From: Acanthamoeba castellanii str. Neff
Lineage: Eukaryota; Discosea; Longamoebia; Acanthamoebidae
Direction: 5' to 3'
DNA: 12,047 nt
NCBI RefSeq assembly: GCF_000313135.1
Contig: NW_004457288.1
Coordinates: 1 to 12,047, forward strand
Shown here: in pieces, positions 1-8,038 of the stretch
How positions within the stretch are numbered: position 1 is the first letter of the stretch
Layout of the letters: the number at the start of each line of letters is the position of its first letter
Notes under the pieces: generated by a model
Seen by the model: only the letters and a program-made list of their open reading frames with translations
Databases searched by the model: none
What the model was told of the DNA's origin: nothing
Position numbers and translations under genes: made by a program

Positions 1-23
1 GTCGTGTGTGGCGGGAGACGAAC

Positions 24-1319
24 GAGGTAGACGAGGCCGTTGATGTCCTTCTTGAAGCAGGAGCCGCCCCAACCGACGGAGGTCTTGAGGAAGGTGGAGC
101 CGATACGGGTGTCGGTACCCACAACGCGCGTGACCTCGTCGATCTTGGCGCCGGTCGCCTCGCACACCGCCGACAAAGCGTTCACCTGAAGGCCAGTTGT
201 TGAGTAGTTGAGTAGATCAGCAACGCCGAGACCGCACACGCATGCACGACACACACACGCACGACACAAACAGGGCGGAAGAGTGGCCGTACGGTGGAGA
301 GACGCTGGGCGAGGAAGGCGTTGGCGGCGAGCTTGGCCAGCTCCGACGACCAGAGGTTGGTGGTGATGATGCGGCTCCTGTCGATCCAGTGGGCGTAGAT
401 CTCAGCCACCATCTCCGTTGCACTGCGTGTGCCACACAAGAGCAACGACATCGAGATTCGACAAAAGTCAGCCAACCAAATAGACGCAGCCGCGCGTGTC
501 GTGTTGTGTTGTTGTGCATCGTGTGTCGTGTTGCGTGTTGCGTTGTGTGTCGGGTGAACGCACCGCTTGCCCTCGTCGGTCTCAAGGCCGCCGATGAGGA
601 CACGGTCGGGCTCCTCGAGGTTGCGCACGGCCGAACCCTCGGCAAGGAACTCGGGGTTGGACACCACCTCGAAGGACACGCCTTCACCACATCCACACGA
701 CACCATTGTCGGCTTGGGGGTCAGCACCATGTGGAGAGGAAGAGGAATCGAATGCAATTCAAAGTAGAAAAAGGAAAATTGTGTAGAAGCAGTAATGGCG
801 AGCAGATGTAGAAGATGTGAAAAGGAGAGATGAATGAAGTGTACCGGGAGCCTTGCTGGCGTCAAGGATGCGACGGACCTGCTCAGCGGTGCGCACGGGC
901 ACGGTAGACTTCTCGACAATCACGTAGAAACGCTCCTCTGTGGCGTACTTGGCGATGGAGCGCGAGACGGCCTCCCACGACGTGAGATCGTAGGCGCTTC
1001 CAGCGCCATGGCCGTACTCCTTGGTTCCAGTGTTCACAGCGATGAAGATGACATCCGCTTCCTTGATCGCCTTGGGCAGATCGCGCGTGGTGAAGAAGAG
1101 GTTCTTGTTGATGTGGGCTCGCACGATCTCCTCGAGGCCGGGCTCGTAGATAGGCAGCGCGTTGCCCGAATTCCATTCGTTGATACGCTTCTCGTCAATG
1201 TCCACGATCGTGACCGTCAGATCGGGAGCATGCGAGGCGATAATGGGCATCGTCGAGCCACCCACGTAGCCGGCGCCCACACACACCACTCGCTTCACTG
1301 TGTTGACTGCGCTCTGCAT
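24..1319 (-). CDS. UGDH: UDP-glucose 6-dehydrogenase, 5' part (3' end outside window)
   Basis: The family oxidises UDP-glucose to UDP-glucuronate with two NAD+ in the cytosol, feeding glucuronate- and xylose-containing glycans. Exons on the minus strand are 1319-845, 681-564, 422-293 and 185-24. The joins keep frame (phases 1, 2, 0) and give 295 codons. Residues 15-21 (GAGYVGG) are the Rossmann NAD-binding loop. Further family blocks are [52 protein letters not shown] and the catalytic block [10 protein letters not shown], whose nucleophile is Cys284 (Cys276 in human UGDH). Human UGDH has 494 residues, so roughly 200 are missing to the left. A likely donor (GTTCGT) begins at base 23. The ATG at 1317-1319 is chosen because it precedes the Rossmann strand by about 10 residues. 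Introns 2 and 3 hold TGTCGTG/CACGACA-type simple repeats. Identification is secure; the exact exon 4 end is inferred. Confidence 0.95.
232..272. repeat. CA/CACGACA simple repeat in UGDH intron 3
   Basis: This CA-rich patch contains CACGACA steps, the complement of the TGTCGTG core seen in other introns here. It fills much of the 107-bp intron 186-292. Confidence 0.65.
494..553. repeat. Degenerate TGTCGTGT-type simple repeat in UGDH intron 2
   Basis: The plus strand is almost wholly GT with interspersed CGTG/TTGC steps. It fills about 40% of the 141-bp intron (423-563) and shares its TGTCGTG core with repeats in introns of the SART3 and EHD genes. Confidence 0.75.
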
Positions 1320-1526
1320 CCTTTCCTTTCAACTGTTGCAAGCTCGTTAAAACGACAAGGATGTGCGCGTAGGCTGGTGGCCAAAGACAAGAGTCTAAGT
1401 AGGCGTCCTCTACCTCCAAATGGAGTTCGTCGCGGACTTTCGGGGTTTAAATTAGTATTTTTATTTGTGGCATTTCTGTGTCGACTCTGAATGGGACACA
1501 CCCAGCGACGGGTCGTCACGGGTCCT
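1320..1526 (-). promoter_or_regulatory. UGDH upstream region overlapping the SART3 3' UTR
   Basis: These 207 bp separate the UGDH start from the stop of the upstream gene on the same strand, so they must hold both the SART3 3' UTR and the UGDH promoter. The stretch around 1445-1470 is AT-rich and contains the poly(A) signal listed separately. I see no clear TATA box next to the UGDH start. The 30 bases upstream of its ATG are purine-rich on the coding strand. The promoter role is inferred from position only. Confidence 0.4.
1460..1465 (-). terminator. AATAAA polyadenylation signal for the SART3 gene
   Basis: On the minus strand an exact AATAAA lies about 60 bases past the SART3 stop codon, inside an AT-rich patch in otherwise GC-rich DNA. 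Position and strand suit cleavage of the SART3 transcript before the UGDH start. This is sequence match plus position only; no transcript evidence is available. Confidence 0.5.
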
Positions 1527-2425
1527 CTACGAGGGGCGGGACTTGCCCTTGGTGAGGAGGGCACGGAAGTGGGCGTTGGACTTGGCCGCACCACCGCCGG
1601 CCCCGGTCGCTGCCGATGTAGTGGTGGCGGTGGCGGTGGCCGCCATCGTGGGCGTCGACGTGGACGCCTGGCGCGGTGCGGCGGCGGCTGATGATGGCCT
1701 CTTGACTGCGCGGGGCATGAGCGCGGTCGGCGGCTTCATCGACACGGGGCTGCGTGTGCGGCGCCACCAGCCCAAGGAACCACACCACAGTCAGTAGATG
1801 GGGCGCGATTGCGAGGCCAGGGCTTTGGTGGGAGGCGTACGAGGGCGGAGGCGTTGCGGTCTTGGCGGGAGGGCGAGAGCGGACGACGTTGATGATGCGG
1901 CCCCGCACGGTGGTCTGATTGAGAGCGAGGGCGCGCAGCAGGACCTCGGGGTCGTGGTACTGGATGTAGGCGAAGCCCTTGGATCTCTGGGACCTGTCCC
2001 GGATGAGCCGCACGCTCTTGATCGGACCCATCGCCCCGAACACCTCGCGGATGTCGTCCTCGGTCATCTCGAAGGCCAGGTTGGACGCGAATATCGTCAA
2101 CACGTCGTCGTATTGGCGCTTTTTCTCGGTCTTGGGCAACGTGTGCTGTAAGTACATTGTGTGTCGTGTGTTGTGTGTGTCGTGTGTGTGTGTTAGCGAG
2201 CTGGTTGCCGACATGTGCTGATGGGATTGGGGAGGCACGAACCCTGGGCGCGGAGGCCAGCTGCACTCTCCAGACTCGCTGGTCGGTCTCCGGCCACTGG
2301 TGGGCGCTGGCGGCCTGTGCGCCCGCGACGGTGGCGTACTCGACGAAGACCAAGCCCTTGGACTGGCCCTCCTTGCCTCGCACTATCCGCACATCGGACA
2401 CCGGTCCGCACTGGAGGCGATATAG

Positions 2426-2457
<32 letters not shown>

Positions 2458-5400
2458 CGTTAGCCGGAAGCAGAGAGACACGCGCGTATCGTTCTTTGTG
2501 AGTATGCAGCGGTGTGGTGTGCTCCGTACCACTTCAAAGGCCTTTCGCACTGCGGCTTCGTCCATGCTGAAAGGGAGGCCGGCGCCCCGCACTGTGCGCT
2601 CCTGGGCGCTCGTGCCGTCGGTTTCAACTTCGCTCGGCTTGGCGGTCTCGCTCGGCTTGGCCTTTGCTTCTGCCTCATCCGACCGCTCGGCCGACCCGCT
2701 CTTCTCGCTCTCCGCCACCACATCCATGTCAGACTTGGCCTCCCCCGTAGCGGCGGCTTCGGGCGCTGGCTCCTCGCCTGGGTGGTGAGATGTGAGGTGT
2801 GGGACAAACCGTTGTCGACACCAAGAGCAGCGTGCAACCAGGTTGGCAATCACGGGCGCGGGATCCGTACCTCGTCGTCGCTTGGCCGGCTTGGCCGGGA
2901 GCGCGGCGGGGGCCTCCCGCTTGTTGGTGGCCTTGGCCTTGTTGGCCTTTCCCTTGGCCGGCTGGCGCTCCTTCCGCGCCGTGCGCTGGGTCGTGGCGTA
3001 GTCCTCCTGCTGCTCGTACTGCTGCTGCTCGCGGGTCACGAGCGCGGTGAGCTTGGTGGTCTGTCGGCGCTGGGCCTCGTCGAATCCGGCCAGGTCGCCG
3101 TAGATGCGCTCGAAGCCGAGCCACGCGTTGAAGAGCGCGGTGGCCGACGCGCTGTGGGTGAGGCAGTTGGCGGCGCGCTTGTAGACCGCCCGCACGCGCT
3201 CGATGCCGGCGGGGCCGAGCGCGTCCCACAGGCAATCGGCGTACTGGCGCCATCGGTCCGAGTCGGCGCCGTGGACCTGCATGACCTCCTCCCACTGGGC
3301 GACGGCCTTCTCGGCGTCACCGAACACGCGGGCCTCCAGGGTGCCCCAGTACATCCTCAGCTCGGCAATCCACGCACTGTCGGGGAAGTCTGATGATGGC
3401 GGTGGTGCGGTGAAAGCAAGGGCAAGATCAGCGCCGGACGCATGTGTAACGGGTTTGAGGGAATCCTAGAGAAGATACGCACATGTGGTGAGAGTGTCGA
3501 CGGCTCGCTGCAGCGTGTGGCGAATCGGGGCGCCCTTCGCCTCGCTCTGTTCGGTGTTGCCCTTAATCTCGCCTGTCACATGAAGCAAGTAGGCGGGAGA
3601 GGGTGACGGCGTCAGATCCACAGTACGCTTGAAGGGGAGGGAGGAGCAGTGGGTACTCGCGGGAGGCAGTTGGCGCCGCTGGAAGTCGGCAAAGGTCTGG
3701 AACACGTGAACAAAGTCCGCCGCCGCGCCCATCCCCGCCTGCAGGCTCTTTTCAAACACAGCTGTAATAAAGGGTCGCATTAGGCTGCAAGCGAGTACGG
3801 TGTTTGTTTAGCCAACACTTCCAACGCGTAGGCAACATACCTGTAGCTTCTTGCTCCGACCGAGATGCGCGCTCCTTAGGGTTGAGAGGAAGAGAGAATG
3901 AAGAAGAAGGTTGGACTCGTGGTAGAATGGCTGAAGAAGGGGGGAGGAGGAGATGGCTGCGTACCAGCGCGCGAACGTAGTTAGCCCAAAGCTGCGATGA
4001 CCAGGGGTAGTTGCGTACGGCCCGCTTGTACACGGAGAGCACCACGTCGTGAACGCCTTTCAACACACGGTCCTGTTTGTTGTCCGATTGACATCGCTAA
4101 GACTCGGCCAGCATACTCTCTCTCTCTCTCTTAACCACCTCTCGAGCAGCTTACACGGGAGTCGGAAGGAAGACGTACGAGGTAGGTCACGTAGGAGATC
4201 CAGAGATCGGGCACGAGGCAGTAGCGCTGGAGGACGCGCTCGTAGACCATTTGCACACGCGCCGGCTCGTTCTTCTGCTCCTCGAACTGCACGTAGCTCT
4301 TCCACGCCTCCAGTTTCGTATAGTCCGGATTGCTGACTGTCATTTGTGTATGTGTGGTGTGAGTGTGAGTGTGAGTGTGTGTGTGTGTGTGTGTGAGTGT
4401 GTGTGTGTGGTCAGCCAAGTGTGCGCTCAGGAAGAGAAGTGATACTGGGTACCTGACCACGGGCCGGCGACCTGCTGCTCGTAGGGGAGGTACTCCTGGA
4501 GGCGAGCCGCAGCGGTTTCGTGCGCGCGCCGCCCGTTGGCAGGGTCACCGCCGTGGGTGGACTCCCAGGCGAGGTAGGCCTGGAGCGTGTCGTCCATGCC
4601 CACGAGGGGCACGCTCAGCTGTCGTACGAAGAGCTTGCGCGTGCGCTCCACGTCGGCGGCGGCGCGCTTGTGCTCGAACTCGCGATAGGCGTTCCACACG
4701 CGGGCACCCTCGGCCACGTGCAGGCCCACAGACGTGAGGGCGTCCTCGTAGACCCCGCGCACTGCCGCCAGATCTTCTCCGTAGAAGCTTTCCGCAAACC
4801 GCACATACCTTTCCCACACGGCCACCGCTGCATACAACACGCACGCACGCACACACACACACACGATCAGACTGGGCAAGGCACTTTGTAAAGACACCCT
4901 GGGTGCCGGCGCGAGACGTACAGCGGTAGTCCTGGACGGCCTGGTCGTAGAGGCTGAGGACCTGCATCTTGGCCACCGGGTCGTCGCCGGCATGCCTCTC
5001 CTCGTCGCCCAGCCACTCGAGCCACTCGTCTGCAAAGCCAGCGCGCACACAAATAAGCGTCAAAAAACTTTGCAGAGCAAGACTCAGCTTAGTACCAGGC
5101 GAGGCTGCACGCACCTTCGGGCAACGGGAAGATGGAGGCCATCTTCTCCCTGCCAACGCACACCAACAAGTAGCCATCAGTATTTACGTCTTATTTATTT
5201 ATTCTTTTATTTGGGCGTGTACGTACCTGGCTTGGTGTAGCGCTACTTCCTGCCCGTCGAGGGAGCGCAGGGCGGCAACAAGCTGCACATGGGCATCGTA
5301 CTGCTGCGGGTTGCTCTCCACCCGCGCGCGGTAGGAGGCGAGCTCCTCCTCGCCAATCTCGCCCTCAGAATCCGAATCGTCAGACGATGAATCCTCCTCA

Positions 5401-5534
5401 TCGTCTGCCACGTCCTCCTGCACCTCCTCCTCGTCCTCATCCTCCAGCCCGTCTGTAACCACCGTTGTGCCCATCATGTAGGGGTCATCCTCTTCCTCCT
5501 CCATTTCTACTCGCTTGTCCTGTGACTCAGCCAT
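1527..5534 (-). CDS. SART3: SART3/Prp24-like U4/U6 snRNP recycling factor (HAT repeats + 2 RRMs)
   Basis: The family binds U6 snRNA and the Lsm2-8 ring and re-anneals U4 and U6 after each splicing cycle in the nucleus. Fourteen exons on the minus strand: 5534-5227, 5149-5115, 5029-4922, 4827-4453, 4336-4179, 4072-3965, 3874-3841, 3761-3657, 3572-3483, 3389-2871, 2777-2530, 2410-2243, 2145-1841, 1749-1527. They total 2784 bp in frame and give 927 aa (human SART3 has 963). Residues 1-65 are acidic. From about 60 to 560 come HAT repeats with the usual Trp/Tyr spacing (DEWLEWLGDEE, SVAVWERYVRF, RVWNAYREFEH, SQLWANYVRAL, AWIAELRMYWGTLEAR). A Gln/Lys-rich helix follows, then a basic KRRR at 610-613. 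RRM1 (about 673-750) has RNP1 KGLVFVEY and a poor RNP2. RRM2 (about 766-840) has LTIFASNL and KGFAYIQY. The C-terminus carries SNAHFRALL, matching the Lsm-contact motif of Prp24/SART3. Exons 7-9 are the least certain joins, but frame and HAT fit support them. Confidence 0.93.
2157..2194. repeat. TGTCGTGT/TG repeat in SART3 intron 12
   Basis: TG-rich tract with two TGTCGTGTG units, lying within intron 2146-2242, between the acceptor and the middle of the intron on the coding strand. Confidence 0.75.
2427..2456. repeat. (TG)15 microsatellite in SART3 intron 11
   Basis: Fifteen perfect TG units (CA on the coding strand), immediately upstream of the intron 11 acceptor on the minus strand. A perfect dinucleotide run of this length is likely to vary in length between strains. 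Confidence 0.95.
4345..4410. repeat. TG/TGAG microsatellite in SART3 intron 4
   Basis: Imperfect TG tract with GAGTGT steps, covering about 57% of the 116-bp intron 4337-4452 and ending beside the acceptor on the minus strand. Confidence 0.9.
4838..4864. repeat. CACG/CA repeat in SART3 intron 3
   Basis: A GCAC repeat that passes into a (AC)n run, inside intron 4828-4921, close to the acceptor on the coding strand. Confidence 0.8.
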
Positions 5535-5671
5535 CTGATTTATGCAAAAGAAAGGGGAAAAAATAGATTTTGTGTTTTGATTTGTAAAAATTAGAATTTT
5601 CTTTTCTCGTTCTGCGCTTGTTCTACACGACCGAGCCGACCGAACGTGTAGGTGCCTGGCACGACGCTTGC
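5535..5671 (-). promoter_or_regulatory. SART3 upstream region and eIF3L 3' UTR
   Basis: Only 137 bp separate the eIF3L stop from the SART3 start, both on the minus strand. Bases 5555-5610 are strikingly AT-rich (runs of T and A) in contrast to the flanking GC-rich exons. No AATAAA is visible on the minus strand here, so the eIF3L poly(A) signal is a variant or absent. Whether SART3 has its own promoter here cannot be told from sequence alone. Confidence 0.4.
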
Positions 5672-7764
5672 TTACTGCTGCTGGTGGGTGAGGAGACGCG
5701 AGTGGATGGAGTCAAACTTGTGGATGTGGCGGAGGAAGTAGTCGGTGTAGCGACGCGCTTGCTTGGCATCGACGACGTGGACCATGTCGCCCTGGATGTG
5801 GAACGTGACGTCGTGGGGCGTGGCTGAGTCGGGGAGACGCGGGCCGAGGTGGGGCGCGTGCGCGGTCTTGTGCTTGTAGCACATGAGCTGCGCCCGCACG
5901 GTCGCCACGTCGGCATCGAGGAAGCCAGCCAGCTTGGGGATGGAGATGGTCGTGTACAGCCGCAGGAACGACCGCAGCGTGCCGAGCGGGGCCTGCTCCT
6001 CGACCTCCTGCATGAACACGCGGGCCTGCAGCCTGCGCGGCTCCTGGTGGTAGTCGTGGGGCAGCGAGGCGGCGGCGGCCTCGTCGGTCTGGGCGGCCGA
6101 GGCGTTGGGCGCAGCGTCGGGGCTGGGCGGCGACGGGTGGATGAACTTGGGGCACGCCTTGTTGAACATGTCCTCGTAGGCAGCGAGCTCGCCACGGTTG
6201 ATGCGGATGAGCTTGTCGCCGCACTTCTCGTGGAGGGCCTGCTCGACGGTGTCGTTGCCGAGCGGGCCGGTGCCCTGCGGGGCCAGGGCGCCGGCGAGGG
6301 CGAGCAGGTAGTAGAGCTGCTCGTTCTTCTTCATCATCTGATCGTACTGGTACGAGCGGGTGTGGTACTGCTTGGTGCGGGTCATGTAGGTGAGGATGGA
6401 GCCCACCACCTGCACGGCGGGGGCGTAGCGCCTGGTCATGAGGTAGGCGAAGGCGAGGTAGTAGTAGAGCGACACGTGGCAGGCCGTGACGCGCGTGTAG
6501 AGGCCGCGGCGGGTGAGGTCGATGGGCTCCAGGGCGCGCAGGGCGCTGTGGTAGTCGCCCAGCAGGCAGTGCACGCGCGACAGACCGACGAGGGCGAAGT
6601 AGCCCAGGGCCTGGCCCAGCGTGTACTGCTGCGCCTGCGGCGGCTTGCTGTCGGCGTTCTGTGCCGCGAGCAGCTCCACCACCTTGCCCTTGGTCGACAG
6701 CGCCTCGAGGTAGGTGACCACCTGCACGTAGAAGGCATCATGGTCAGCATGTGCTCGAGAGAAAGAGAGAGAGAAAGAGGTGGCGAGTAGAGAGAAATGT
6801 TTGAGCTCAAGATGTAAAGACGCACGCTAGTCACGCTCCAGACGTCGGGGTGCTCCTTGAAGAGCGCGAGGTCGTTGGCAGACTTGTTGGCGAGCTTGCA
6901 GCGGTTCTGGGAGTAGGACTGGAACTGGAAGAGGAACTCGTCCACCATATCCCACAGCCACTGCAGGGGCAGGCCCAGCTCGGCCTCGTCCTCCAGCGCT
7001 GTACGTCATCGCGACATGTAGGGCGTAAGGACTCGTGATGGTGGTGTCGTGTCGCTTCGCTCGGGGCCAGACGGAGCTAGAGAGCGGGAGGAGGCGTGTA
7101 CCGAGGACGTAGTCGAACAGCTGGCGGTAGTTGTGCCACGACTCGAAGCGAGCGTTGAGCGAAGGCTGCTCTCGCTTGGAGTAGATGTGACGGAAGTAGA
7201 GTTCTGCCGAGGAGATCAGATGTAAGAATCTCGAAAAATGAGGAGATTACAAAAGAAAAAAAGAACGGCACGATGACTTACCCTTGTACATGAGGAGGAA
7301 CACCTTGTCTGAGAGTGTGCCGCGACATTAGAAGCAACTGTTAGAAAGGGTACTGTCGAAAATTGGCGCAACAATCACCAGAAATTGCGTACCATTGTTG
7401 ACAAGGGGAGCGATGGTCTCCTCGGAGGGCCAAGTAGAATCCTTGAAGAACCTGAATGGTTGATGGAGAACGACATTAAGATCTGCATCAACAAAAATCG
7501 CGAAATTGGGCGCTACCTGTCAGTGAGCTTGCTGAAGGTGTAGTGGTAGATGCCGGTGATCTTGTCCACGTTCTTCTGGATGAAGTACTTGTGGAAGAGC
7601 ACGACGAACTTGCGCACGGGCTCAGGCACGGCGCGCACATGAGGGGCGGGGGCGCCAGCTTCCTCCTCGGTGTAGGCCTCATCATCCTCGAACGCCTCAT
7701 CACCTTCCTCGTCATAACCAGGCTCGACGGTGGGGGCCTCAAGCTCAAATGTGTCGTCCTCCAT
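5672..7764 (-). CDS. EIF3L: Eukaryotic translation initiation factor 3 subunit L
   Basis: eIF3L is a PCI-domain subunit of the eIF3 complex, which loads mRNA and the 43S pre-initiation complex in the cytosol. Six exons on the minus strand: 7764-7517, 7451-7393, 7308-7282, 7203-7102, 6998-6826, 6721-5672. They total 1659 bp in frame and give 552 aa (human 564). Family blocks in order: an acidic N-terminus (1-40); VRKFVVLFHKYFIQKNVDKI; DKVFLLMYKELYFRHIYSK; RFESWHNYRQLFDYVL; LPLQWLWDMVDEFLFQFQSY; ALGYFALVGLSRVHCLLGDY (241-260); and a C-terminal PCI/winged-helix region with FLRLYTTISIPKLAGFLD (454-471). Residues 398-424 are a Pro/Ala-rich stretch, probably a loop of this lineage. The ATG at 7762-7764 is the only sensible start before the acidic leader. 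Exon 3 is only 27 bp. The exon 5 donor could be at 6834 instead of 6825 (three residues fewer); I preferred GTGCGT. Confidence 0.95.
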
Positions 7765-8038
7765 TTGTTTATGTATGCGCACGAATGAAATCGGAATTCG
7801 TAGCTCAAGCGCGCTCGATCTCAGAACAAGGATGAAAGCCGGAGGAGTGGCGATCTGCGTCAAAAAAGAAAATACGCGGATTATTTAAGGTGGCTGTAGA
7901 TTATTTTTTTCTTTTGGGATTTCCTTCATCTGACACGTGGGCAGGGCCAGAAGTGGTGTTCGACTCTCATCAATCAGAGATTGCGCCATCCTTTCAAAGC
8001 CTAGCTGCGAGTGCATCCAATCAGGAAGCTAGCTAGAG
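7765..8038. promoter_or_regulatory. Divergent promoter region between eIF3L and EHD genes
   Basis: These 274 bp lie between two genes transcribed away from each other, so both promoters must be here. Visible elements are a palindromic CACGTG E-box at 7934-7939, a CCAAT at 8017-8021 about 20 bases before the EHD start, a second CAATCAG at about 7971, and AT-rich tracts at 7861-7920 (TTATTTAA and a T-run). The element calls are sequence matches. Their use is inferred, and the CCAAT lies so close to the start that it may be in the 5' UTR. Confidence 0.5.

Noticed and set aside
2512..3393. Long plus-strand open frame (293 codons) antisense to SART3
   Set aside because: It runs opposite a well-supported SART3 exon, has low-complexity Leu/Gly/Arg/Val-rich composition and no recognisable motif. 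Long antisense frames are expected where coding DNA has GC-rich third positions.
3390..3656. One single 267-bp intron in SART3 instead of two introns around a 90-bp exon
   Set aside because: Leaving out exon 3572-3483 also keeps frame, but including it gives HTLQRAVDTLTT joined to YFPDSAWIAEL, a helix pair that fits the HAT series, with good donor and acceptor and intron sizes typical for the window. The larger intron would be an outlier.
5849..6790. Long plus-strand open frame (313 codons) antisense to eIF3L
   Set aside because: It is the mirror of the large eIF3L exon, dominated by Gly, Val, Arg and Leu without domain-like blocks, and it runs into the intron repeat at its end. No evidence for a separate gene.
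7765..7863. Upstream extension of eIF3L through an open frame to about 7863
   Set aside because: There is no ATG in that stretch in frame, its residues do not resemble eIF3L, and the acidic leader after the ATG at 7764 fits the family.
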